From assembly GCA_903860975.1 (NCBI GenBank), contig CAIOSI010000040.1, positions 1 to 64,000 on the forward strand: a stretch of 64,000 bases of DNA. The letters are read 5' to 3'. Below are positions 37,656-47,133 of the stretch, one piece after another; positions within the stretch are counted from its first letter, which is position 1; every line of letters starts with the position of its first letter. The DNA comes from an uncultured Alphaproteobacteria bacterium (GTDB taxonomy: Bacteria; Pseudomonadota; Alphaproteobacteria; Caulobacterales; Caulobacteraceae). The notes beneath the pieces are model-generated. The model searched no databases, was not told the origin of the DNA, and worked only from the letters and a program-made list of their open reading frames with translations. The position numbers and the translations under genes are program-made.

Positions 37656-38720
37656 ATGAAAATCAAGATGACACGCTGGACCACAGCGCTGGCGCTGGGA
37701 ACGGCCACGCTGTGCGCCTCGGGCGCGGCCAACGCTAAGGATGTCATGGGGGTGGCCTGCAAAAGCCCGCCGCCGGCGCATTGCTCGGGAGAGGCTTGTT
37801 CGCCACTGCTGGGCGATCTTGGCAATGCCACCGATCCAAAGACAGGCCGCAAGTTCTGGCTCGATTATCCTTGCGACCTTAAGCCCGGCGACAAGGTCGT
37901 CTTCATTCTGAACATCCACGGCGCGGGCTCAGTCGGTCAGTGGCAGCGACACTATTTTCCGGCCATGGACTACAAGGACAAATACAAATTGGTGGTGGCG
38001 ACGCCGACGGCGGCGACCTCGCCGGTGCGGACACCGGGCCAATCGGGGGTCCGCGTCTGGGTCCCTGAGGCCGACGATGCACACCTGCAGAGCATTTCGA
38101 CCGCCGTTTTCGATGCCTTCGGAAAGCAAAACATCAAGTCGTTCTGGCTGGCTGGTCATAGCCAGGGCGGGGCGACCTCGCACAGGATCGTCTGTTCCGA
38201 ATTCTTCAAGGATAAGGTCGATGGCCTGTTGAGCCTGTCGGGTGGCCGCGTCGGCCGCGCTGAGATCAACCCGCGGTTCGGGCCCCCAAAGGCCGACGGC
38301 TCGCCGCCGGATCCGCGTCCGCCAGGCGCTGGTGGTCTATTGGGTGGGGCCAACACACCGACCTGCCAGTTCAGCCATATCTTCGAGACCGGTGAGCACG
38401 AGATCGTAAGCCTGCCTTCGACCTCGCCTTTGGCCGATGAATTCGGCTGTGCCGCGCGGGTCGAGGAAAAAGACATCAGCGACGATCAGCCTGGCTACGT
38501 CTGGGACTACGCACGTCAAGGCTATCCGGTCTGGGGGATGAAGGCTCGGCCTGGCAAGGCCAAGGCGTGGATTTATCCCAACTGCAAGGCCGGCCGCGTG
38601 GTCGCCGACTTTGAGCGCTTGGACAAGGGCCACACCGAGGGTCTCGAGCCACATGTCACGGAGGCGATCTTAAAGCTCATGGTCTCAGCGCCGGGCGGAA
38701 AGCTGCAACACGCCAGCTGA
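37656..38720 (+). CDS. Exported alpha/beta hydrolase, PHB-depolymerase/esterase-like
   Basis: Signal peptide MKIKMTRWTTALALGTATLCASGAANA; LNIHGAGSVGQWQ, LAGHSQGGATSHRI. Confidence 0.75.
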   Translation: MKIKMTRWTTALALGTATLCASGAANAKDVMGVACKSPPPAHCSGEACSPLLGDLGNATDPKTGRKFWLDYPCDLKPGDKVVFILNIHGAGSVGQWQRHYFPAMDYKDKYKLVVATPTAATSPVRTPGQSGVRVWVPEADDAHLQSISTAVFDAFGKQNIKSFWLAGHSQGGATSHRIVCSEFFKDKVDGLLSLSGGRVGRAEINPRFGPPKADGSPPDPRPPGAGGLLGGANTPTCQFSHIFETGEHEIVSLPSTSPLADEFGCAARVEEKDISDDQPGYVWDYARQGYPVWGMKARPGKAKAWIYPNCKAGRVVADFERLDKGHTEGLEPHVTEAILKLMVSAPGGKLQHAS

Positions 38721-38797
38721 GGGTGATGAGGCGACGCCCAATCTCTAGCGGCGTCGCCTGCGTCATGGTCTAGTCGTCTGTCGCTGGGGAGAGCTGC

Positions 38798-41080
38798 GTG
38801 ACCGACACCGTCGTGAAGACCCATATTCCAAAGGCCGCAAAGCCGGCTTTCCGCCCGTTCATTCCGGCGAGCGTCATTCTGCCGGAACTGACCATCTTTC
38901 ATCTGATCATGGGCGCGCTGCTGGGCGTGATCTTTGGCGCCTCGTCGCTTTATCTGGTGCTTAAGGTGGGCCTCACGGTCTCGGCTTCGATCCCTGTGGC
39001 GGTGATTTCGATCACGTTTTTCCGTCTCTTGCAGCGGCTTGGGATCGCAAAGGCCTCGATCCTTCAGAACAACATTGTCCAGACCGCCGGCTCCGCAGGC
39101 GAATCTATTGCCTTCGGCCTGGGCGTCACCATGCCTGCGATCATGATCCTGGGCTTCGATATGGAAATCGCCCGGGTCATGCTGGTGGCGATCCTGGGTG
39201 GCCTGCTGGGCATCCTGATGATGATCCCGTTACGTCGCGCCCTGATTGTTGAGCAACACGGCACCCTCAAATATCCCGAGGGCACGGCGTGCGCTGAGGT
39301 GCTGAAAGCCGGCGCCACACGCGAAGAGCATGCCATGGGTCTGGAGGCCAGCCAGGCGCAAACCGAGGCCGAGGTGGCTCGCGGTGCGCGGACCATTGTC
39401 ACGGGCTTTGGGCTGGGGCTGGTTTACAAGCTTGCCGAGGGTGCCTTCAAACTTTGGAAGGATACGCCCGAGACCGTTTTCGGCGCGCCGCTCGCCAAGG
39501 CGTCATTGGCCGCAGAAATCTCGCCAGAGCTCCTGGGCGTCGGCTACATTATCGGCCCGCGGATTGCGGCGACCATGGCTGCGGGCGGGGTGCTCGCCTA
39601 CATGGTGCTCATCCCGGCGATCCAATTTTTCGGCTCCGTCGCGACCGGGATCATTCCGCCCGGCAAGATCCTTATCAGCGCAATGTCGCCGGGTGATATC
39701 CGCAGCGCATACATTCTCTACATCGGCGCCGGCGCCGTCACCGCCGGCGGCCTGATTAGCCTCGCGCGCGCCTTGCCGACCATCTGGCGCGGGTTGCAGG
39801 GCGGATTGGCTGACTTCGGACGAAATCGCGACGCCAAGGCCGCATCGGCCGAGGTTCCGCGGACGGACCGTGACCTATCCATGAAGTGGGTCGCGCTGGG
39901 CATAGTGGTGCTGATCGGTGGAATCCTCATGGCGCATTCGCTGCGCATGAACATCGCTGGTGCTCTTCTGATCGTGTTGTTTGGCTTCCTGTTTGTAACG
40001 GTGTCATCACGACTGACAGGAGAGTTGGGATCATCTTCGAACCCGATCTCGGGCATGACCGTGGCGACCTTGCTGCTGACTTGCTTGATCTTTCTGGCGT
40101 TGGGCTGGACAGGCCCCACCTACTACGTGACGGCCCTGTCTCTGGGCGGAATTGTCTGCATCGCGGCCTCAAACGGCGGGACGACATCGCAGGACCTGAA
40201 GACGGGCTTCCTGATCGGAGCCACGCCGCGCTCACAGCAGTTAGCGATCATGGTCGGCGCACTCGCCTCAGCGATCGCGCTTGGACCGATCTTGCTGGCG
40301 CTGAATCAAGCGGCCACCGTCTACGTACCCCAGGCGGCTGGGCCTGCTGTCCTGCCACCCGCCTCCGTCGCCGCTCTGCCGACTGAAACCTTGAAGGGGT
40401 CGCAACATGTTCAGGACGGCGGTGTTTATCATGTCTGGCAAAAGGCTGATCCATCGGGCGGAGCTGCGAGCCGATACCTGATCCGCAATGACGGCACGCT
40501 CGCCTATCTCGTCGACCCTGGCATCAATGGCCATGTGAAGGTGCGACCGGACGGCACGACCGTCACCAAGTTCGACGCACCAAAGGCCACCCTGATGAGC
40601 TACATCATCAAAGGTATCCTAAATCGGCAGCTGCCCTGGGCTTTGGTTCTGCTGGGCGTGATGATCGCCGTGGTACTGGAAATGTGCGCCATCCCATCGC
40701 TTGCCTTTGCGGTCGGAGTCTATCTGCCGATTTCGTCCTCGCTGCCGATCTTTATCGGCGGCGGCGTGCGCTGGCTGGTGGATCGGCGCAGCCGCCGACT
40801 GGCGCAGTCCGAAGCTCTGTCCGAAGCTGAGCTCTCAGCGGAGTCCGACCGCAGTCCGGGGGTCTTGATGGCCTCGGGCTACATCGCCGGCGGTGCCATC
40901 GCAGGGATCGGCATCGCGTTTTCGGCCGGTGTGCTTGGGAATTTCGATCGCGACATCACCAAGCTGATGGAACAGGTCAATCCGTTCCTGGGGGGACCCT
41001 ACGCTGATCTGCTCTCGGTACTGCCGTTTTTGGCTCTCATGGCGCTCCTCTACCGGGCAGGCGCGGCAAAGAAAATCTAG
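38798..41080 (+). CDS. OPT-family oligopeptide/metal transporter
   Basis: GTG start; 760 aa, many TM; GTACAEVLKAG, NNIVQTAGSAGESIAFG, GGTTSQDLKTGFLIGATPRSQQ, signature OPT motifs. Confidence 0.93.
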   Translation: MTDTVVKTHIPKAAKPAFRPFIPASVILPELTIFHLIMGALLGVIFGASSLYLVLKVGLTVSASIPVAVISITFFRLLQRLGIAKASILQNNIVQTAGSAGESIAFGLGVTMPAIMILGFDMEIARVMLVAILGGLLGILMMIPLRRALIVEQHGTLKYPEGTACAEVLKAGATREEHAMGLEASQAQTEAEVARGARTIVTGFGLGLVYKLAEGAFKLWKDTPETVFGAPLAKASLAAEISPELLGVGYIIGPRIAATMAAGGVLAYMVLIPAIQFFGSVATGIIPPGKILISAMSPGDIRSAYILYIGAGAVTAGGLISLARALPTIWRGLQGGLADFGRNRDAKAASAEVPRTDRDLSMKWVALGIVVLIGGILMAHSLRMNIAGALLIVLFGFLFVTVSSRLTGELGSSSNPISGMTVATLLLTCLIFLALGWTGPTYYVTALSLGGIVCIAASNGGTTSQDLKTGFLIGATPRSQQLAIMVGALASAIALGPILLALNQAATVYVPQAAGPAVLPPASVAALPTETLKGSQHVQDGGVYHVWQKADPSGGAASRYLIRNDGTLAYLVDPGINGHVKVRPDGTTVTKFDAPKATLMSYIIKGILNRQLPWALVLLGVMIAVVLEMCAIPSLAFAVGVYLPISSSLPIFIGGGVRWLVDRRSRRLAQSEALSEAELSAESDRSPGVLMASGYIAGGAIAGIGIAFSAGVLGNFDRDITKLMEQVNPFLGGPYADLLSVLPFLALMALLYRAGAAKKI

Positions 41081-42522
41081 GGTATTGGCCTCGTCGGGAC
41101 GTGGATGACGCTCCAGCGGTCGGCGCGCAGACGTCGCCATCCCGGCCTGTGGTCCATCGCCTGGGCTATTGCCGAACCGGGGACGAGAAGAGTCCAGCCG
41201 ATGTTGCGTTCGGTGAGCACCTTGGACAAGGCCTCCTCATCGGGCTCCAGCAGACGGCTGTAAGTCTGCAAAAAGGCGTCGCCGTAGAAATCGCCTCGAC
41301 CGTCGATGTAGGGGGCGATGTGCTGGCCGATGAGGTAGCCGCCAAAGCTGTAGTCATTCAGAACGTGCCTCGAGGCGATCTGGGGCGGTAAGGCTGCAAT
41401 CGCCGAGACCGGCGCTGTCGGTCCATCGTGCAGGGTTACAGGCCAAGTCAGGCGGATTGCGACCAAGACAATCGCAGCGATGCTGCCTGCAAGGCCGACG
41501 AGCAGCCCAGTGGCGGGTTTTCGACCGCAAGCCGGCCAGGGTTTCTGGCCGAAAGCCCCGGCCAGGGGCTGGGCCAGGACTAAGGCGCCTACGACGCCCA
41601 GCATCTGGGCGTAACGCGCGTGCTGCAGAGCCAGGTGCAGCAGCAACAGCAGCAAGGCGGCGCGAACGACGGACATTTGCACAGGTCTTGTCAGCGCCAC
41701 GAACAAGGCCGCCAGCAGTCCAATTTCCAGCGTTCCAATTCTGCCAAAATCCGCCGGCCCCCATTCGCCGATATTGGCCAGGCTGGTCATTTGTATCTCG
41801 TAGAACGGGAAGAAAAGGATCTGCACGCCGTGCGGATTGATCAACGACACCAACGTCGCAGCGATGCCAAAGCCTCCCCATCGAAGGCAAACGTTGAGCC
41901 GCTCCCCTGGTTTGGCATCCAGGAGCGCTTCAAGCGCGAAGGGACCAATCAAGGCGAGCCCGAAAACGAAGCTTCCATGCAGGTTGGTCCAAAGGACCAT
42001 CAGCGGCAGCATCAGCCAATGCGGGGCGCGAGCCTGTGAGCGCGCACTGATCAGTTCGGCGGCCCAAACCTCTAGGATCGGCAACACAAGCATGTGTGGT
42101 CTGGCAAGCAGGCTTCCACTCCACAGCATGAGGCCAAAGACCAGCAGCTTGACCCATGGTGCGCCGCTCAACCAGCGCCCGAGGTCTCGAGCCAACAACC
42201 ACGCCGTCAGGCCTGCTGCCATGGCGGTAAGGATCACCACACCGCTCAAGCCGGCAAGGTTGAACGCTGTGCCCAGAACGACTTGTGAAAGCCATTCATA
42301 GGTCAGCCAAGGCGCGCCATGGAATGTGTAAGAAAAGGGGTCGGTCCTCAGCAATGCGCGTTGGGCGATCATCATCCGCCCGGCTGCAATCTGCCACCAC
42401 GTATCCCCGTCGTTCAGGACCTTGGGCGACATAGCGACCATCGCCGTAAGCAGGGCAGCTACGGCTGGAATTAGCCCGCGCAGGGCTGGGGGTGATCTTA
42501 AGGCGCTCGAGGTCTCGCTCAT
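41077..42522 (-). CDS. Polytopic membrane protein, GT-C-like
   Basis: 481 aa, multiple TM; NDGDTWWQIAAGRMMIAQRALLRTDPFSYTFHGAPWLTYEWLSQV resembles GT-C first-loop sequences. Confidence 0.6.
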   Translation of the reverse strand: MSETSSALRSPPALRGLIPAVAALLTAMVAMSPKVLNDGDTWWQIAAGRMMIAQRALLRTDPFSYTFHGAPWLTYEWLSQVVLGTAFNLAGLSGVVILTAMAAGLTAWLLARDLGRWLSGAPWVKLLVFGLMLWSGSLLARPHMLVLPILEVWAAELISARSQARAPHWLMLPLMVLWTNLHGSFVFGLALIGPFALEALLDAKPGERLNVCLRWGGFGIAATLVSLINPHGVQILFFPFYEIQMTSLANIGEWGPADFGRIGTLEIGLLAALFVALTRPVQMSVVRAALLLLLLHLALQHARYAQMLGVVGALVLAQPLAGAFGQKPWPACGRKPATGLLVGLAGSIAAIVLVAIRLTWPVTLHDGPTAPVSAIAALPPQIASRHVLNDYSFGGYLIGQHIAPYIDGRGDFYGDAFLQTYSRLLEPDEEALSKVLTERNIGWTLLVPGSAIAQAMDHRPGWRRLRADRWSVIHVPTRPIP

Positions 42523-42627
42523 GAGGCTTACCCTGCGCGAGGTTGATGAGCTTTAGGTATACGCCGCTGTCGGCCTGGACATTGCTGAAATCTGGCAGAT
42601 GCTCGCGCCTGAAACCGGGAGCAACCC

Positions 42628-43173
42628 ATGCGGTTCACCAACGCTGGCCTGCTGGCGCTCGTGATTTGCATCACGGGGGCCGGTTTTGTGCACGCCCAAG
42701 CGGGGTCTAGGCCCCGGTCAGTGTCCGGCGGGGTGGCGATCGGTATGTCGTTGGGGGACATGCTTGACGCTCAGAGGCGCGCGCGGCTGGAGAGTATCTC
42801 TTACATTGAAGTCCGCGACGAGGTGGATGCCGGGCGCCGCCCTGCCTCCGATCTGGAGACCGCCCGCCAGTCCCTGAGAGCCGCCCAGGTCATCGTTTAT
42901 GACCAGATCGACGCCCTGAGGAAGTCCAACGTCGTAACGATGGAGAAACTTCGCAACAACGCCGATCGGCACGTCAGGGACCTGGAAATCCGGGTCCAGA
43001 GCCAGGAGAAGGCGCTTGCGTCGCTAGATTCTGAGGCGCGTTTGGGAGCGGAATACCGGCTGCGCATGACCCGAGAGGTCCTCGAAAGCTACAGGGAGAG
43101 TGCGATGCGATCGACCCGTATGCGCGCCCTGCCGCTGCGGCCGGAACTCCCGATCCTTCCGCCCAGCCGCTGA
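42628..43173 (+). CDS. Hypothetical exported protein
   Basis: Signal peptide MRFTNAGLLALVICITGAGFVHAQA, charged helical remainder. Confidence 0.65.
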   Translation: MRFTNAGLLALVICITGAGFVHAQAGSRPRSVSGGVAIGMSLGDMLDAQRRARLESISYIEVRDEVDAGRRPASDLETARQSLRAAQVIVYDQIDALRKSNVVTMEKLRNNADRHVRDLEIRVQSQEKALASLDSEARLGAEYRLRMTREVLESYRESAMRSTRMRALPLRPELPILPPSR

Positions 43174-43284
43174 AACGGAACCTGGCCTGTTGTCGGGCCG
43201 CCCGGCGGCCGAAGTCGCGATCCTATTGACCCCCGCCTGAATCGCGTAGAGCCTCGTCTTCTACAGCCTGGGAGGAACTATAAA

Positions 43285-43680
43285 ATGTTCAAAGAATTCA
43301 AAGATTTCATTGCGCGCGGAAACGTCGTCGATCTGGCCGTCGGCGTCATCGTCGGCGCAGCATTCGGCGCTGTCGTCAAAAGTCTTGTCGAGCAGGTCAT
43401 CATGCCGCCCATCGGTTTGGCGACGGGGGGGCTCGACTTCTCTCAGCTGAAATACGTCCTGAAGCCTGCAGACTTGGCAGCCAAGACGGCCGAGGTTGCG
43501 ATCAGCTATGGTGCCTTCGTCAACACGGTGATCAACTTCGTGATCATCGCCTTCGTGATTTTCCTGGTGGTCAAGGCCGTAAACAGCCTCAAGCGCCAGG
43601 AAGCTGCTGCGCCGCCTGCGCCGCCGAGCCAGAGCGAAATTCTGCTGACCGAGATCCGTGATCTCTTGAAGAAAGGTTAG
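43285..43680 (+). CDS. mscL: Large-conductance mechanosensitive channel
   Basis: MFKEFKDFIARGNVVDLAVGVIVGAAFGAVVKSLVEQVIMPPIGL. Confidence 0.97.
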   Translation: MFKEFKDFIARGNVVDLAVGVIVGAAFGAVVKSLVEQVIMPPIGLATGGLDFSQLKYVLKPADLAAKTAEVAISYGAFVNTVINFVIIAFVIFLVVKAVNSLKRQEAAAPPAPPSQSEILLTEIRDLLKKG

Positions 43681-44714
43681 GTTGCGCCCTTATTCCGCGC
43701 CGGTTCGTTGATCACCGCGTCAGCGAACCGCTCCATCTCCTCGTACTGTGGGCTCATCTGCAGCAGAAGCAGGTCGAGACCTGCGGTCTCGTAGGCTGCG
43801 ATCCTTTCGCGGATTTGCACGGCTGTGCCGACCAGATTGGGTCGCAGTCCACGGTTGGAGACGGAGTATTCCTGCCGTTTCATATCGCGCTCGAGCTGGG
43901 TGCCCGAAAGCCATTGGTCGTAGTTGTCGAACCCGGGGGCTTTGGGGTCGAGCGTCGTGATCCGAGCAACTTCAGCTTGGGCGTCTTCCTCGGTGTCGCG
44001 AACGATTGCGTAGGCCGCCATGCCGAAGGTCATCGGCGGCTTGCCGGCCTTTTCGCGCCGAGCTTTCATGTCGATGATTTTCTCGGCGACGACCTGAACG
44101 GTGTCGCCATGCATGACATAGGCGTCACACTGATTGGCGATCAGGGTCTTGGCCGCTTCGGACTCGCCGCCGGCATAGACGACGGGCTTGCGCACGGGCT
44201 TTGGCTCGCAGATGGCGTCCTTCAGCTGATAGCGCTGACCTTGGTGGGTAAACTTCGGCTCTCGCCAGAGGCCATCGACCACGTCTAACCATTCCGATGT
44301 TCGACCATAGCGGTCGTCGTGCTGGTCGAACGGAAGGCCGTAGCTGGTGGCTTCTTCCTGCCACCAGGAAGAGACGACGTTCAGAGCCAGTCGTCCGCCT
44401 GAGATGTTGTCGATGTTTGCAGCCTGTTTGGCGAGCAGCGCAGGGTGATGGAAATTCGGTCGCACGGCCACCATGAGCTCAAGCTTTTCGGTGACGGCGG
44501 CGAGCGCTGCAGCCGTCGACCAGGCGTCCAGCGCTGGCTGGTCGGTGCCCTTGATGTCGTTGAGGTTGAGTTCAGCGACCAAGGTCAGGTCGTAGCCGAT
44601 CTGTTCGGCGCGTTGGCAGAGCTTCTTGGTGTAGTCCCACGTGGCCGCCATATGCTCGTCTGGAATGTTACGCAGCCAGCCGCCAAACACCGGTGTCCAG
44701 AACCCGTACCTCAA
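43677..44714 (-). CDS. LLM-class flavin-dependent monooxygenase (SfnG/alkanesulfonate-monooxygenase-like)
   Basis: TTG start; FGGWLRNIPDEHMAATWDYTKKLCQRAEQIGYDLTLVAEL, NIDNISGGRLALNVVSSWWQEEATSYGL. Confidence 0.9.
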   Translation of the reverse strand: MRYGFWTPVFGGWLRNIPDEHMAATWDYTKKLCQRAEQIGYDLTLVAELNLNDIKGTDQPALDAWSTAAALAAVTEKLELMVAVRPNFHHPALLAKQAANIDNISGGRLALNVVSSWWQEEATSYGLPFDQHDDRYGRTSEWLDVVDGLWREPKFTHQGQRYQLKDAICEPKPVRKPVVYAGGESEAAKTLIANQCDAYVMHGDTVQVVAEKIIDMKARREKAGKPPMTFGMAAYAIVRDTEEDAQAEVARITTLDPKAPGFDNYDQWLSGTQLERDMKRQEYSVSNRGLRPNLVGTAVQIRERIAAYETAGLDLLLLQMSPQYEEMERFADAVINEPARNKGAT

Positions 44715-45634
44715 GCGGCTATCTTCTGTTGTGTGGCGATCAATCCAAGAAGGTAGTCGACCAGGTTTTCGTGTGGATCAAAGCCCAGCACCTCCGACGG
44801 CTTGGCGACGAAATTCGACATGGCGTTAAGGTCGTAGAACTTTGGCCGGCCGTCCCGGTCGTCAATCATATATTCGATGCCGCCCACGTCGAGACCGCTC
44901 ATTGACGCCACGCGCTCTACGGCCTTTGCGACCTCGGCCGGCGGGTTGAATTGGCTGACCGTGATCGTGGGCTTGTCCACCATGCAGACGTCGGCCGGGC
45001 AAAGGTCGAACGTCGAGCCTGCGCCGTCCAACGCCAGCGCATAGAGCAGCTTGCCGTCCAGAACCTCGCAACGGATCACGCGAGCATCGCGGGCCGGGAC
45101 GTACTCCTGGATGAGAGCCACACCATCGACTCCGACCGGTGTCAGCTTGTCAGCGACAGCGGCTTCCAGTTCCTGGGCGCTGTCATACCGGATCATGCCC
45201 GTGCCGGAGCCGCCCACATTCACCTTCACCATCAAAGGATAGCCGACCTCGGCGGCGAGCCTCGGCACGTCAGCGCGGCGGTGGGCGATGCGTGTCTTGG
45301 GAATATCGAGCCCGGCTTTGCGAAAGAGGCTGAGCTGGCGAGCCTTGTTCGTGTCATAGGCGAGCACGCCTGGCCCGTTGATCACGCGTGCGCCAAGGGT
45401 CTGCCAGTGATCCAGCGCTGCCATCGAATAAAACAGAGCATGCTCTTCCTGCCGCAGGAATGACGACATCGCGAGCCGGTTCAGAATGACCGGGGCGGGC
45501 GTTGTCGTGTCGGCCGGGTCAAAGGTGTGATCTTGAATTTCAATCGGGATCCAGCTGAGGCCGCGCCGGTCGAGCGTGCGGAACAGCGATTCAAACCACT
45601 GTGGGTGTTCATAGAACACAGCAAGGTCGGCCAA
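44711..45634 (-). CDS. ATP-grasp (RimK-like) ligase
   Basis: YPLMVKVNVGGSGTGMIRYDS, ALIQEYVPARDARVIRCEVLDGKLLYAL, KFYDLNAMSNF; stop overlaps the TTG start of the LLM gene (TTGA). Confidence 0.85.
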   Translation of the reverse strand: MADLAVFYEHPQWFESLFRTLDRRGLSWIPIEIQDHTFDPADTTTPAPVILNRLAMSSFLRQEEHALFYSMAALDHWQTLGARVINGPGVLAYDTNKARQLSLFRKAGLDIPKTRIAHRRADVPRLAAEVGYPLMVKVNVGGSGTGMIRYDSAQELEAAVADKLTPVGVDGVALIQEYVPARDARVIRCEVLDGKLLYALALDGAGSTFDLCPADVCMVDKPTITVSQFNPPAEVAKAVERVASMSGLDVGGIEYMIDDRDGRPKFYDLNAMSNFVAKPSEVLGFDPHENLVDYLLGLIATQQKIAA

Positions 45635-45764
45635 GGCGCTACTCCGGACGCAAACGGGGCGTGGCTGGCACCACGTCAGCGATCAGATAGATGAACCTTG
45701 CGACTTTGACATCCCCAATGGCTCCGGCTGTCGGCCACGAATGAAAGGGATTGCCATTGCGTCA

Positions 45765-45796
45765 GTGATATAGTTAAGTAAATCACCGTATCGGTG
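45765..45796. promoter_or_regulatory. Palindromic elements in the divergent promoter region upstream of the GntR regulator
   Basis: GTGAT-N12-ATCAC (45765..45786) and CACCGtatCGGTG (45784..45796), about 70-100 bp upstream of the GntR start. Confidence 0.45.
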
Positions 45797-45863
45797 TTTC
45801 ACCTCGCACGATGCGTCTTTGGGCGTGAAGCATTCTCATGGGGCAGGGCCCCTGGAACAAACG

Positions 45864-46253
45864 ATGGATCATGAGTGGAATGACAATCAGCCGATCTACC
45901 GCCAGCTTCGGGACCGGGTCGTCGCGATGATCCTTGATGGCGTGCTGGGTGAGGGCGATCCGTTGCCATCGGTGCGCAACGTTGCCGCAGAAAGCCGGAT
46001 CAATCCGCTGACGGTCTTAAAGGCCTACGAGCACCTCGTGGACGAGGGCCTGGTCGAAAAGCGGCGAGGGCTGGGATTATTCATCAACAGCGGCGCGCCG
46101 GATCAACTGCGGCAGACCGAGCGGCAGCGCTTCCTCAACGAACAGTGGCCCGCGATCTATGCAACCATCCAGCGTCTTGGGCTCACGCCACAGGATCTGG
46201 TGATTGCGACTGCCAAATCCGGCGGCGCTTCGAAGTCCGGCAAGGAGGGCTGA
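45864..46253 (+). CDS. GntR-family transcriptional regulator, YtrA subfamily
   Basis: QPIYRQLRDRVVAMILDGVLGEGDPLPSVRNVAAESRINPLTVLKAYEHLVDEGLVEKRRGLGLFI; short C-terminus and adjacent ABC genes. Confidence 0.92.
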   Translation: MDHEWNDNQPIYRQLRDRVVAMILDGVLGEGDPLPSVRNVAAESRINPLTVLKAYEHLVDEGLVEKRRGLGLFINSGAPDQLRQTERQRFLNEQWPAIYATIQRLGLTPQDLVIATAKSGGASKSGKEG

Positions 46254-46257
46254 CCCG

Positions 46258-47133
46258 ATGGCCTGCATCGACGCGCGACGCCTGCGCAAAGTCTACGGAT
46301 CGACGGTCGCCCTCGACGGCGTGAACCTGAGGGTCGAAGAGGGTCGCATCCTGGGTCTTATCGGGCCGAACGGCGCCGGCAAGAGCACGGCGCTCGGCGC
46401 AATCCTTGGGCTCCTGCCCTACGAAGGCGACCTCAAGGTCTTGGGGCGCGATCCCTGGACCGAGCGCGACAAGCTGATGACCGACGTCTGCTTCATTGCC
46501 GACGTTGCCGTGCTACCGCGCTGGATGCGAGTCGCTCAGGCGCTTGACTATGTCGGTGGCGTCCATCCGCGGTTCGACCGCGCGAAGGCCGAAGCCTTCT
46601 TGGCCAAGACTGACATCAAGCGCAGCAGCCGAGTTCGCGAACTGTCAAAGGGTATGGTGACCCAGTTGCACCTGGCGCTGGTGATGGCGATCGACGCAAA
46701 GCTCCTGGTTCTCGACGAGCCGACGCTCGGCCTCGACATCCTCTTTCGCAAGGCCTTCTACGATACCCTGCTGAACGACTACTTCGACAAGAGCCGCACC
46801 ATTGTAGTGACCACCCACCAGGTCGAAGAGATCCAACACATCCTAACCGACGTGATGTTCATCGATCACGGCAAGATCGTGCTCGAGTCGAGCATGGAGG
46901 ATTTCGAAAACCGCTACGTCGAGGTGATGGTGAACCCGGAACACTTGGCTGAGGCGCGAACGTTTCAGCCCATCCATGAGCGGCAGGTCTTCGGACGCAG
47001 TATCCTGCTCTTTGATGGCGTCGATCGAGGCCGCCTCGCGCCGCTTGGAGAGGTGCGCACGCCCAGCATCGCCGACCTGTTCGTCGCTGTGATCGGCGGC
47101 CAGTCTGCCGAAACCCAAGGGGTCGCCGCATGA
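46258..47133 (+). CDS. ABC transporter ATP-binding protein
   Basis: Walker A IGPNGAGKSTALGAI, ABC signature variant ELSKGMVTQLHLAL, Walker B KLLVLDEPTLGLD. Confidence 0.95.
   Translation: MACIDARRLRKVYGSTVALDGVNLRVEEGRILGLIGPNGAGKSTALGAILGLLPYEGDLKVLGRDPWTERDKLMTDVCFIADVAVLPRWMRVAQALDYVGGVHPRFDRAKAEAFLAKTDIKRSSRVRELSKGMVTQLHLALVMAIDAKLLVLDEPTLGLDILFRKAFYDTLLNDYFDKSRTIVVTTHQVEEIQHILTDVMFIDHGKIVLESSMEDFENRYVEVMVNPEHLAEARTFQPIHERQVFGRSILLFDGVDRGRLAPLGEVRTPSIADLFVAVIGGQSAETQGVAA

Noticed and set aside
37029-37919. 296-aa minus-strand ORF
   Set aside because: Overlaps the SDR gene in another frame and the esterase on the opposite strand; Arg-rich shadow translation
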